Below, one piece after another: positions 8,395 through 16,264 of a stretch of DNA of 64,000 bases. Position numbers and translations under genes: made by a program. Below the pieces are notes generated by a model. That model did not search any database and was not told the DNA's origin. It saw nothing but the letters and a program-made list of their open reading frames with translations. How positions within the stretch are numbered: position 1 is the stretch's first letter; each line of letters begins with the position of its first letter. This stretch comes from Nocardia grenadensis NBRC 108939 (GTDB taxonomy: Bacteria; Actinomycetota; Actinomycetes; Mycobacteriales; Mycobacteriaceae): the NCBI RefSeq assembly GCF_001613445.1, contig NZ_BDCJ01000009.1, positions 62,001 through 126,000 of the forward strand, read 5' to 3'.

Positions 8395-9111
8395 GTGACA
8401 GATAATTCGACCTCCGCTGCGGTAGATGCTGCCGCCCGGACGAACTCGGTGCCGCCCCGGACGCCGTTCCATTGGCTCACCTTCGATATGAGTTCGGTGC
8501 TGCCCCGGAACTGGGACAACGAGCTGCTGAGCTTGGCCGCGCAGCGAGCCACGCAGCACAGTTTCCGGCCGACGATGAGTTCGGCCAGAGAACCGGCCGA
8601 AATCGAGATCGCGCTCGAGTCGGTCAACGGCGAAATGCTGTACGAGCGAGTGCCGTGGCTCTACGATCTGTATCTCGGCTGGTTCCGGACGTTGGCCGAA
8701 CGCTATGCCGGCGAACCGTTGTACCCCACCAGCACTCACAATCGTGCTCTCAGCCTCAATATCCTGCGGGGCGGAGGTATTCGCTACCCATGTCATGTCG
8801 ACAGCAACCCTGCTCAGGGCTTGCTGTATCTGACCGACTGCAATGAACGGACCGGCGGTGAACTGGTGGTCGCTCGGCGCAGGACCGCCCGAGACATCGC
8901 CGAAGTGGATGCGGACTGCACGGTGCTGTACCCCCGCCACGGTCAGCTGCTCGTCTTCGACGCTCGCGAACACGCACATTATGTGCGGCCGATGCATCAT
9001 CCCGATGGGTTCCGTGCCGTTGTGACGATGAACTACTACTCCGAGTCCTGTCCGGAGGCGGCGCGTCCGCTGGGTCTCGACGAACAACTGTTCGGCTCGG
9101 TGTCGCGATGA
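8395..9111 (+). CDS. 2-oxoglutarate/Fe(II)-dependent oxygenase
   Basis: 238 residues from GTG 8395, with GGAAG about ten bases upstream and 15 bases after the previous stop. The jelly-roll iron site is visible: H134-x-D136 in YPCHVDSN, the distal histidine in REHAHYVRP (His195, less likely His193), and Arg207 in GFRAVVTMNYY as the 2-oxoglutarate carboxylate ligand. The layout resembles prolyl-hydroxylase-like 2OG-FeII oxygenases rather than the PhyH or TauD types. Such enzymes hydroxylate or desaturate amino acids and small metabolites. Placed between a TDO-like protein and a threonine aldolase, hydroxylation at the beta carbon of an amino acid is an attractive inference. The stop overlaps the next start (ATGA at 9108). 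Confidence 0.8.
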   Translation: MTDNSTSAAVDAAARTNSVPPRTPFHWLTFDMSSVLPRNWDNELLSLAAQRATQHSFRPTMSSAREPAEIEIALESVNGEMLYERVPWLYDLYLGWFRTLAERYAGEPLYPTSTHNRALSLNILRGGGIRYPCHVDSNPAQGLLYLTDCNERTGGELVVARRRTARDIAEVDADCTVLYPRHGQLLVFDAREHAHYVRPMHHPDGFRAVVTMNYYSESCPEAARPLGLDEQLFGSVSR

Positions 9112-10169
9112 CCGATGCGGCGCGCAGGCATGACACGGGGATGCGCGGCTTTGCCAGCGACAACAATGCCGGGGTACATCCGGAGGTGCTCGCGGCTATC
9201 GCGCTGGTCAACGGGGGGCATCAACCCGCCTATGGTTCCGACGATTACACCGCGCACCTGCAGCAGATTTTCCGGCACCACTTCGGCGAGCAGGCCGTCG
9301 CCTATCCCGTCTTCAGCGGCACCGGCGCAAATGTCATCGCGCTGCAAGCGTTGCTGCCACGCTGGGGCGCGGTAATCGTTGCCGAGTCCGCGCACATCAA
9401 CACCGACGAGTGTGGTGCACCCGAGAAGATGGCCGGAATCAAGTCTTATCCGGTGGCCACACCGGATGGCAAACTGACTCCGGAGCTGATCGACCGACAG
9501 GCGTGGGGATGGGGCAACGAACACCGAGCCCAGCCGATGGCCGTGTCTCTCAGCCAGTGCACCGAATTGGGCACCTGCTACTCCCCGGCAGAGATTCGTG
9601 CGATCTGCGATCACGCTCATGAACTCGGAATGCTGGTCCACGTGGATGGGGCGCGACTGGCCAATGCGGCCGCGTTCCTCGACGAACCGATGCGTCGGTT
9701 CACCACTGATGCCGGTGTGGATATTGTGTCCTTCGGAGGAACCAAGAACGGCTTACTGTTCGGTGAAGCTGTTGTCGTGCTCGACTCCGGAAAATTTCGC
9801 GACGTCGCTTATCTCCGCATGATGTCGATGCAGTTGGCATCGAAGATGCGGTTCATATCTGTCCAGTTCGAAGCGTTGCTCGGCGGTGACCTGTGGCTGC
9901 GCAATGCCAAACATGCGAACGCGATGGCCGTGCGGCTGGAGTCTGCCGTACAGGGCATCGATGGTGTCCGCCTCATGCGTCCGGTACAGGCCAATTCGGT
10001 TTTCGCTGTCCTGCCACGTGAGGCCACCGAACGGCTGCAGAAGCGCTTCCCCTTCTACTTGTGGAACGAGCGCACCGGGGAGGTCAGATGGATGTGTGCC
10101 TTCGATACCACCATCGAAGATATCGATAGCTTCGTCGATGCTCTCGGCGAAGAAATGCGGACTACTTGA
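9108..10169 (+). CDS. threonine aldolase-family PLP enzyme
   Basis: 353 residues, the usual size for low-specificity threonine aldolases (beta-eliminating lyase family, fold type I). FASDNNAGVHPEVL opens the domain; AESAHINTDECG holds the PLP-stacking His96; HVDGARLANA gives Asp180, which contacts the pyridine nitrogen; SFGGTKNG contains the Schiff-base Lys213. The family cleaves beta-hydroxy-alpha-amino acids to glycine plus an aldehyde, or runs the aldol reaction in reverse. Translation is coupled to the oxygenase by an ATGA overlap. Inference: it may cleave, or build, a beta-hydroxy amino acid produced by the two upstream oxygenases. Ordinary threonine catabolism would not explain that company. 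Confidence 0.85.
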   Translation: MTDAARRHDTGMRGFASDNNAGVHPEVLAAIALVNGGHQPAYGSDDYTAHLQQIFRHHFGEQAVAYPVFSGTGANVIALQALLPRWGAVIVAESAHINTDECGAPEKMAGIKSYPVATPDGKLTPELIDRQAWGWGNEHRAQPMAVSLSQCTELGTCYSPAEIRAICDHAHELGMLVHVDGARLANAAAFLDEPMRRFTTDAGVDIVSFGGTKNGLLFGEAVVVLDSGKFRDVAYLRMMSMQLASKMRFISVQFEALLGGDLWLRNAKHANAMAVRLESAVQGIDGVRLMRPVQANSVFAVLPREATERLQKRFPFYLWNERTGEVRWMCAFDTTIEDIDSFVDALGEEMRTT

Positions 10170-10578
10170 TCTTGTGATGCTCGGTTGCTACAGGCACCGG
10201 GCCATCCTCGGTGATCCGACTGCACTCGGTTGCGGGTGCATCTATCGTCGAACGGCATATCCACCGGCGCTGGTGTTTCACGGCGAGACTCGATCACGAT
10301 TTCGCGCGGCGACAGCTATCGCTCGGGGAAGATCCTGGACGCGCGGCGAGTTGTACGCCGGCCGAGCTCGCCCACTGGGTCCGGCGGAGCGAACCCGGAT
10401 CCGATCAACGGCGAGTGGGCGATGAGCGAGGCGGCCGACGTCGTCGAAACCGCCCGTAGCATCTCATCATCGGTGCCGCCGGACACCACGAAAACATCGC
10501 CACTCACCACTGCGAGTCATACTGCTGCCGGAATCCGCTATGTGGTCCGCCTGTCATCGGTTTCCCGGTCTCCGAAGT
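10170..10578. other. gene-poor gap after the oxygenase/aldolase operon
   Basis: About 400 bases with no recognisable gene. Short frames on both strands (for example on the minus strand around 10316-10510) have no domain, ribosome-binding site or family resemblance. No strong stem-loop terminator was found directly after the aldolase stop. The stretch may be decayed sequence closing the accessory segment that begins near 6.8 kb. Confidence 0.35.
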
Positions 10579-10833
10579 TCAGCTGCTCTCGCAGCCGATT
10601 CCGTTGCCGTCGCGGTCCAGGTCGTACTCGTCGGGTCCGATCACCCGCACTCGCCCGGTGTACACGGGCCCGTTACCACTGCCACCCTCGCAGTCGACAT
10701 CACTGGTGATGGGCACGCAGGGGTCGTAGGAGGCGTGGCATCCGGCCGGCACTGCGTCGGCCGGAGCGGCTGCCATCAGGCCGAACGAGCCGGCAGCAAG
10801 GGCGGCAGTGCCCAGGATGGACAGGGTTTTCAT
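10579..10833 (-). CDS. secreted Excalibur-domain protein
   Basis: 84 residues from ATG 10833. MKTLSILGTAALAAGSFGLM with a probable cleavage after ADA (about residue 27) is a Sec signal peptide. The mature protein ends in DEYDLDRDGNGIGCESS, the Excalibur calcium-binding motif (D-x-D-x-D-G-x-x-C-E), paired with earlier cysteines in GCHASYDPC and VDCEG that could form disulfides. Such small extracellular proteins occur alone or fused to nucleases; this one is the stand-alone type. Function is unknown. It is divergent from a PPOX oxidoreductase gene. Confidence 0.8.
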   Translation of the reverse strand: MKTLSILGTAALAAGSFGLMAAAPADAVPAGCHASYDPCVPITSDVDCEGGSGNGPVYTGRVRVIGPDEYDLDRDGNGIGCESS

Positions 10834-10930
10834 CGAGGCTTCTTTCGGTGGGAAGGACGAGTTGCTGAAGTTTTGCACGAGCCAAGCCGGACGAGTCCAG
10901 TTTTAATGGAAAAGTGACCTATAAAAATAG

Positions 10931-10949
10931 TTACCGGATACTTACCGGA
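10931..10949. promoter_or_regulatory. TTACCGGA direct repeat, possible regulator box
   Basis: Two exact copies of TTACCGGA start at 10931 and 10942, an 11-base period, close to one helical turn. They lie upstream of the Excalibur gene and the PPOX gene next to an A/T-rich TATAAAAATAG stretch. Tandem half-sites with this spacing are typical of OmpR/PhoB-class response regulators. Which regulator binds, if any, is not known. Confidence 0.35.
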
Positions 10950-11043
10950 ACGCAGGGCAACCGCGTTCTCGGGCGGGAATCCTCGCGTGGGCCCGGATGT
11001 TGTTCCGGGCGCATCCCGCCCGCCCAGCCTCCGGAGGCCGCTC

Positions 11044-11481
11044 ATGACGACACCGCGCGCGCACGCATTGATCGATCCTGCAACGGATTTCGGTGCCCGT
11101 GTGGCCGAGCGGCTGGACCGTGAGCAGATTGTCTGGCTCACCACCGTGGGACCGACCGGCACCCCGCAGCCCAGCCCGGTGTGGTTCCGCTGGGACGGGC
11201 GCAGCTTCCTCATCTTCAGCCAGCCCAGCCGTCCCAAGCTTCGCAATATTGCCCGTAACCCGCGGGTGGCGCTGCACTTCAACAGCACCGAGAGCGGAGG
11301 AGAAGTGGTGGTCTTCGGCGGCGCGGCCCAGATCGAGCCCCCCGTCGCTGCGCATGAGATCGCGGCCTATCTCGGTAAGTACGAGTCGGGGCTGGCCGGT
11401 CTGTCCATGACCGGTGATCAGTTCCGCGCCGACTACTCGGTGCCCCTTCGCGTGGTGCCCGACCGCGTACGCGGCTTCTGA
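11044..11481 (+). CDS. PPOX-class F420-dependent oxidoreductase
   Basis: 145 residues from ATG 11044; it is preceded by GGAGG in CCTCCGGAGGCCGCTC. The split-barrel flavin/F420-binding fold is recognisable: IVWLTTVGPTGTPQPSPVWF is the first hairpin, SQPSRPKLRNIARNPRVALH the cofactor-phosphate contact region, and GAAQIEPP the following strand. It resembles the TIGR03667/Rv3369 group. F420 use is inferred from family membership; some relatives bind FMN or haem. Substrate unknown. It appears monocistronic, convergent with the downstream MerR-type gene. Confidence 0.85.
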   Translation: MTTPRAHALIDPATDFGARVAERLDREQIVWLTTVGPTGTPQPSPVWFRWDGRSFLIFSQPSRPKLRNIARNPRVALHFNSTESGGEVVVFGGAAQIEPPVAAHEIAAYLGKYESGLAGLSMTGDQFRADYSVPLRVVPDRVRGF

Positions 11482-11598
11482 CCCCGCCGCCGCGGCGTCG
11501 GCTTCCGATTGCGCCGAGTGTCGAGGGTGCGCCGGGCGCAGGCGAGCCAGGTGTGGACCCTGCGCGCACACCACAGGCTTCACCGGAACGCGCGGGGG

Positions 11599-12333
11599 TC
11601 ACTCCGGCCGCTCCCGCTCTGCACGCGCGAGGTGGTGCAAATAGTCTCCGAGCCGACCCGCTGCCCGCAGCATGGCCAGCCCCTGGTCGGTGAGCCGGCG
11701 CTGCCAGGCGGCGAGCGCGGTCGTCAAGGCGTCGGTGCCGCCGGCCGTCCGGATCTGTTCGACCACGATGGCGATTTGGTCCAGCCCGTAGCCTCCGCGC
11801 CGGAGCAGGTGGGTCAGTTCCGCGTCGCGGATGTCGGGCGCGCGGTAGATCCGGTAGCCGGTGCCCGGGTCGCGCCCGGGGGTGAGGATGCCCACGGCTT
11901 CCCATGCGCGCAGTGTGGCCGGGGTGATACGGAGGTGGTGGGCCAGTTCACCCACGGTTCGGTCGGTGGGCTCGCGGGAACGTCCGGGGGCGGGGTCGTG
12001 GCCTGTCGTCAGGTGCGCGATGGCCCGCCGGACCGTGTCCAGGGTTTCGCGGTCCCGGAGCAACCGATGGTGGCCGCGGTCGATGAGTTTCAGGGCGTTG
12101 TCCAGGTTGCCGGTGTGGAGTTCGGTCATGATCCGGCCGGCGAGCGCATGCCCGTATGCCGTGACCAGGGCGAGGAAGGTGCGCAGGGCGGCCGCGTGGA
12201 CCTCGGTGTAGATCCGGTAGCCGCTCGCCGTGCGTTCGGCGGCCGGGAGGTAACCGTCGCGTTCGTAATTGCGGACCGCCTGGGTCGAGAGTCCGTGCTC
12301 GCGCGCGAGGTCGGCCGGTCGTAGGGTGATCAT
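11599..12333 (-). CDS. TioE-like double-MerR transcriptional regulator
   Basis: 244 residues with two MerR winged helix-turn-helix domains. The N-terminal one is RPADLAREHGLSTQAVRNYE with RTASGYRIYTEVH at residues 1-45. The second is TVGELAHHLRITPATLRAWE with GTGYRIYRAPDIRDAEL at about 125-170, each followed by a helical segment. This duplicated layout is that of TioE, named from the thiocoraline cluster. There is no cysteine-rich metal loop, so a small-molecule effector is more likely. It is divergent from an erythromycin-esterase-like gene with 80 bases and one dyad between them, suggesting it controls that putative resistance gene and itself. Confidence 0.85.
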   Translation of the reverse strand: MITLRPADLAREHGLSTQAVRNYERDGYLPAAERTASGYRIYTEVHAAALRTFLALVTAYGHALAGRIMTELHTGNLDNALKLIDRGHHRLLRDRETLDTVRRAIAHLTTGHDPAPGRSREPTDRTVGELAHHLRITPATLRAWEAVGILTPGRDPGTGYRIYRAPDIRDAELTHLLRRGGYGLDQIAIVVEQIRTAGGTDALTTALAAWQRRLTDQGLAMLRAAGRLGDYLHHLARAERERPE

Positions 12334-12351
12334 TGGTTTGAAACTTTATCG

Positions 12352-12373
12352 CCGGATCGAGCGGTAGATCCGG
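12352..12373. promoter_or_regulatory. MerR-type dyad between TioE-like and esterase genes
   Basis: Perfect inverted repeat CCGGATC-N8-GATCCGG, 22 bases long, centred in the 80-base divergent gap. MerR-family operators are dyads of this size placed within a promoter spacer. No other strong dyad lies in the gap. Binding by the adjacent regulator is inferred. Confidence 0.5.
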
Positions 12374-12413
12374 AGTAAGTATCAACCGAGCCTTCAAAGA
12401 TACGATCGAAGAA

Positions 12414-13604
12414 ATGAACTTCGATCTCGACATCTTGCTTCCCACCTCCCCTGAGCTGCTGGCATTCGGTGAACCGACCCATCTCGAACCCGCCTTCGCC
12501 TGGACCCGCAACGAGCTGTTCGCCGAACTGGCCGGCCGCGGCTACCGCTCGATCGCCCTGGAAACCGACCGGGTGGCCGCCCTCGCGGTGAACGACTATG
12601 TCCAGCAGGGCGTGGGCTCCCTCGATATGGTGATGCAGGAGGGTTTCTCGCACGGGTTCGGCGGTCTCGCCGCCAACCGGCAGCTGGTCATCTGGATGCG
12701 GGAATACAACGAGGGGCGATCCGCCGCCGAACAACTGTCGTTCCACGGCTTCGATATCTCCGCGGAGACGATGAGCGCGTTCAGCCCGCGCCGCTACCTC
12801 GAATACGCCCGCGACTACCTGGACCTCGACCTCGATCTGGCCGGCCTGCTCGGCCCGGACCAACGATGGCACCGTACGGAGGCGGTCATGGACCCGGCGG
12901 AGTCGATCGGCGCGACCGCGGCGGCCGATGCCCTCCGTGTGCACGCCGACGATATGCTCACCGAACTCTATCTGCGGGCGCCGGAGCTGATGGAGAAGAG
13001 CTCACGTGCCGAATGGTTCCGGGCCGAAACGCATCTCACCGCCGGACTCGGCCTGCTGCGGTACCACAGGCTGGCGGCCCGGCGCGTCGAACAGACTGCC
13101 CGCTGGACCCGTATGTGTGCCGCCCGCGACGCGCTGATGGCGCAGAACCTCCTCGCTATCCGCCGCTTCGAGACCGGCCGGGGCCCGACGCTGGTATTCG
13201 CCCAGAACGCGCATCTGCAACGGAATCCGAGCCATATGACCATGGGACCCATGGAACTCGACTGGCACAGCGCCGGTGCCGTCGTGCACTCCCTGGTGGG
13301 CTCGGATTATGCCCTGATCCTCGGCAGCCTGGGCCGCGACGACACCTTCGGCCTGCTCGAACCCGCACCCGATACCTACGAAGGTTTCCTGCAGACCCGT
13401 ATCCCGGACCGGGGCCTGATCGCCCCCACCGAGATACCCACCGCCCGCACCCGCGACGATCACGCTCCGGAGCACGGCTACTTCCCGCTCGACCGCGCCT
13501 CGATCGACGGCGCCGATATGATCCTGCACATCCACAACGGCGCCGGCTACCGCGGGGCCGGGGAGGACGATCCACGACCGTGGGTGCCCGCGAATCCGGC
13601 GTGA
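12414..13604 (+). CDS. erythromycin esterase-family protein
   Basis: 396 residues. Family hallmarks are visible: LLAFGEPTHLEPAF with Glu20 and His23, YRSIALETDRVAA as the next strand, SFHGFDIS, and the late FAQNAHLQRN with a conserved His near residue 265. The Glu/His pair forms the catalytic centre that activates water for macrolide-lactone hydrolysis in Ere enzymes. The wider family includes many proteins that do not act on macrolides, so resistance is possible but not proven. It lacks a signal peptide, so it is cytoplasmic. It starts at ATG 12414 and is divergent from the double-MerR regulator, an arrangement seen for inducible detoxification genes. Confidence 0.8.
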   Translation: MNFDLDILLPTSPELLAFGEPTHLEPAFAWTRNELFAELAGRGYRSIALETDRVAALAVNDYVQQGVGSLDMVMQEGFSHGFGGLAANRQLVIWMREYNEGRSAAEQLSFHGFDISAETMSAFSPRRYLEYARDYLDLDLDLAGLLGPDQRWHRTEAVMDPAESIGATAAADALRVHADDMLTELYLRAPELMEKSSRAEWFRAETHLTAGLGLLRYHRLAARRVEQTARWTRMCAARDALMAQNLLAIRRFETGRGPTLVFAQNAHLQRNPSHMTMGPMELDWHSAGAVVHSLVGSDYALILGSLGRDDTFGLLEPAPDTYEGFLQTRIPDRGLIAPTEIPTARTRDDHAPEHGYFPLDRASIDGADMILHIHNGAGYRGAGEDDPRPWVPANPA

Positions 13605-13677
13605 TCGCCGTGGGAGCGCTTCGACCGGACCGGGCCGTCGCTACGGCGCAGCGTCCCGGCGGCCGGAAAGGTGCGCG

Positions 13678-13830
13678 GTGAACGTCGACCGCCTCCCGCT
13701 GAACGGTCATACGCTGGGCGGCGGTCTGTACCTGTCCCCCGACGAAGCCCGCAATCGCACGGGCGTGACACTGCCCGTGGACTGCGGGTCGATGCTCGAG
13801 AGCAGGTTCGCGCGGTTGCGGCCCGGACGC
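13678..13830 (+). pseudogene. SDR-family oxidoreductase C-terminal remnant
   Basis: A short + strand frame encodes GLYLSPDEARNRTGVTLPVD and CGSMLESRF. This matches the final segment of classical short-chain dehydrogenases, where F-L-A-S-D-E-A-R-x-x-T-G-x-x-L-P-V-D-G-G ends the protein. The Rossmann motif and catalytic Tyr-x3-Lys are absent, and the residue after V-D is Cys instead of Gly. It is probably a deletion remnant and not a functional gene. Confidence 0.45.
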
Positions 13831-13847
13831 GCCACCGTCCGGGCCGC
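13818..13847. terminator. 11-bp perfect stem-loop
   Basis: GCGGCCCGGAC at 13818-13828 pairs perfectly with GTCCGGGCCGC at 13837-13847 around an 8-base loop. There is no T tract. Such GC hairpins commonly act as terminators in actinobacteria; this one lies 30 bases before the lipoprotein start. Confidence 0.45.
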
Positions 13848-13879
13848 GCCACCGCGGCGATATGCGATAATCGTCTGCC

Positions 13880-14308
13880 ATGCGCGCCGGACGAATCGGT
13901 CGATGGGCGGTCGTGGTCGCAGTGCTGGCGGCCGCGGCGGGATGCGATGCGGCGGCCGAGCCGCCTCCGGTTTCCCCGCAACTCGGTACCGAGTTCACGC
14001 TGGCGCCGGGCGAAACGACCCGGCTGGACGACGACCGGATGACGGTGTCGTTCGACGAGGTGTCCGCCGACGGCCGGTGCCCGGCCGGGACCGCGTGTGT
14101 ATGGGAAGGCGACGCGACGGTGGTCACCGAAGTGACTGTCGGCGCACAGCGATCCCGTCACGAACTCCATACGAATCAGCGATTCGCGACCGGGGCGACC
14201 GTGGGCCGATACCGGATCGCACTGGTCGCGCTCCGGCCGTCGCCGTCGGCGAGCGGGCCGGTCCCCGGTGGGGACTATCGGGCGGACCTACTGATCACCA
14301 GGGAATGA
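13880..14308 (+). CDS. putative lipoprotein
   Basis: 142 residues from ATG 13880. RIGRW followed by VVVAVLAAAAG and Cys22 is a lipoprotein signal with lipobox A-A-A-G-C. The mature part contains FTLAPGETTRLDDDRMTVSF and RCPAGTACVWEGDA, a Cys pair around a W-E-G-D-A core that recurs in small secreted proteins of unknown function, and ends in a beta-rich GDYRADLLITRE. It is likely anchored on the outer face of the membrane. No operon partner on its strand. Confidence 0.75.
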   Translation: MRAGRIGRWAVVVAVLAAAAGCDAAAEPPPVSPQLGTEFTLAPGETTRLDDDRMTVSFDEVSADGRCPAGTACVWEGDATVVTEVTVGAQRSRHELHTNQRFATGATVGRYRIALVALRPSPSASGPVPGGDYRADLLITRE

Positions 14309-14332
14309 CACGCGGGTTATCCGCCGCGCGTT

Positions 14333-15229
14333 TCACTCGGTGGGTAGTGCCCGGCGCAATTCGGTTACCGCGATCCGCGCGGCCTCGGCGATCGCCGCAT
14401 CCACGGCCGGGAGCGCGGGGTCGGCGCGGGCGGCCCGGGTGAAAACGGCCACCGCGACCGGATGTTCGCCCGGGAATTCCACCACGGCCACTTCGTTGCG
14501 GATGATGCCGATCGTGCCCGTCTTCCCGGCCACCGATACTCCGCGATGCGGGAATCCGGCCGCGATCCGGTGCGGCCAGACCTGGCGACGCATGACCGCG
14601 CGGGCGAAATCCGTTTGCTCTCCGGACAGCACCTCCCCGCGCCAGAGCGCGGCGAGCAGCCGGGTCATCTCCTCCGGGGTTGTCGCGCTCGTGTACGCGG
14701 GATCGTAGGCGGAGACCGTCCATGCCTCGTCGTTGTCGGCCAGGGCGGCGAACGCCTCGGCCGTACCGTGGGTGTCGGTATCGCGTACCAGGCTGCGCTG
14801 GATATCGGCGGTACCACCGACCAGCCGGGTCAGGTCCAGTCCCAGCGACTCCACCAACTCGTGTACTGCGGCCAGCCCGATCTCGCCGAGCAGCAGATCC
14901 GCGGCCGCATTGTCGGAGACGGTCATCATGGAGGTCGCCAGATCGCGCCGGCTCATGGTGACCGGATCGTGCAGGGCGGAGATCCCGGTGGGGCCGGGGG
15001 TGCATTCCCCCGGAACGAGTGTGAGCCGCGCCAGCGGGTCCAGGCGACCGGCGTCCACGGCGCGGCAATACGCGAGCAGCAGCGGGAGCTTGTACACGGA
15101 GGCGGTGACCACCCGTTCGGTCCCGCCGATGGAGACCTCCGCGTCGCTGCCGTCGCAGCGGCGGGCGTGCAGCCGTCCGGTGCAGCCGGCGTCGGCGAAC
15201 ACCGCCCGGATCCGCTCGGCCGTGGTCAT
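14333..15229 (-). CDS. cytoplasmic serine hydrolase of the beta-lactamase fold (BlaB-like)
   Basis: 298 residues from ATG 15229 with all three penicillin-recognition motifs: S44-V-Y-K47, S105-D-N107 and K236-T-G238. There is no signal peptide or lipobox, which is unusual for a beta-lactamase and places it in the cytoplasm. Its start overlaps the stop of the LysR gene by four bases (ATGA), so the two are translationally coupled. The pair is divergent from a class A beta-lactamase gene. In Streptomyces cacaoi, the LysR regulator BlaA and the penicillin-recognising-motif protein BlaB have this order opposite blaL and are needed for its induction. A sensor or co-regulatory role is inferred; real beta-lactamase activity is the alternative. 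Confidence 0.75.
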   Translation of the reverse strand: MTTAERIRAVFADAGCTGRLHARRCDGSDAEVSIGGTERVVTASVYKLPLLLAYCRAVDAGRLDPLARLTLVPGECTPGPTGISALHDPVTMSRRDLATSMMTVSDNAAADLLLGEIGLAAVHELVESLGLDLTRLVGGTADIQRSLVRDTDTHGTAEAFAALADNDEAWTVSAYDPAYTSATTPEEMTRLLAALWRGEVLSGEQTDFARAVMRRQVWPHRIAAGFPHRGVSVAGKTGTIGIIRNEVAVVEFPGEHPVAVAVFTRAARADPALPAVDAAIAEAARIAVTELRRALPTE

Positions 15230-16101
15230 CGCAGGCGCTCCCGGTAGAGCACCCGGTCGACCGCGTTCGCCTGGTCCTCGGCGCCGGCCCGGTGGATCAC
15301 CCGGCAGCGCAACGCCACCGCCTGCGGGGCCATCCGCAGCCAGCAGACTCCTGGGATATCGGAGGGCGGTGTGGTGGTCAGCCCGAAACTCGCCCCCGCG
15401 GCGACCGCGGCGAGCACCGCACGGTCGTCGTGGACGGTGACCGTCTGGGCGTCCAGCCCGCGTTCGCGTAAGAGGTCGCGGACGGTATCGGAGGCCGGGG
15501 GATTCGCGGCCCGCGGATACGCGGCGTGGGTCAGATCGGCCAGCATGGGGAAGGTGGGACGCTCGGTGGCCGCGCTGCGATGGTCGGCCGGTACGACGAT
15601 CCAGCGCGGAAGTTTCACCACGGACCGGGCCTCCACGCCGTCCACCAGCGCCGGGTGTTCGATCACCGCCAGATCGCACAGCCCGGACCGGACGGCAGCC
15701 ACCAGATCCACCGTCGTACCCGTATCGGTGGAAACCGCTTCGCCGGAGGTGTTCCCGGTCCGCAGCGCGGTGACGCAGGCGGTGACGATCCGGTCGGGCA
15801 GCGCGGAGGCGGCGCCCCAGTGCACCGTGCCGCGGGTGCGGGCTATCCGCTGTGCTTCGGCGAGCAGCCTTTCCGCGTCGTCGACCAGCAGCCGGGCCCG
15901 GGGCAGCAGCTGCCGGCCGGCCGCCGTGAGTACCGCCCCCTGCCGGGTACGGTGCACCAGCTCGACGCCCAGCCGGTTCTCCAGCCGCCGCAAGCCTTGG
16001 GAGAGCGGCGGCTGCGTCATATCGAGTACGGTGGCGGCCCGCCCGAAATGGCCTTCGTCGGCGATCGCGACGAAGTAGCCGAGGTGTCGGATCAGGTCCA
16101 T
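15226..16101 (-). CDS. LysR-family transcriptional regulator (BlaA-like)
   Basis: 291 residues from ATG 16101. The winged helix-turn-helix is at 1-60 (FVAIADEGHFGRAATVLDMT then QPPLSQGLRRLENRLGVELV); the periplasmic-binding-like effector domain follows (VHWGAASALPDRI, DLVAAVRSGLCDLAVIEHPA, AAVAAGASFGLTTTP). First gene of a two-gene unit with the BlaB-like hydrolase and divergent from the beta-lactamase, with about 160 bases between starts. By position and partners it is expected to activate the beta-lactamase gene in response to a cell-wall signal, as BlaA does in Streptomyces cacaoi. That function is inferred. Confidence 0.8.
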   Translation of the reverse strand: MDLIRHLGYFVAIADEGHFGRAATVLDMTQPPLSQGLRRLENRLGVELVHRTRQGAVLTAAGRQLLPRARLLVDDAERLLAEAQRIARTRGTVHWGAASALPDRIVTACVTALRTGNTSGEAVSTDTGTTVDLVAAVRSGLCDLAVIEHPALVDGVEARSVVKLPRWIVVPADHRSAATERPTFPMLADLTHAAYPRAANPPASDTVRDLLRERGLDAQTVTVHDDRAVLAAVAAGASFGLTTTPPSDIPGVCWLRMAPQAVALRCRVIHRAGAEDQANAVDRVLYRERLR

Positions 16102-16264
16102 AGCGATATTGAACCAGCGCTCCGGAGAACCGCTTCCGAACTGCGTATTCCCGGGCCGTTTCGAGCCTTGAAACCCGATCCTACCTGCGTCTATATCAAA
16201 TGCGACTGGTATGCGGGAGTGTCGGATATTGGCGGCCGTCGGTCGGCCGGTGTCTGCTGCGGGG

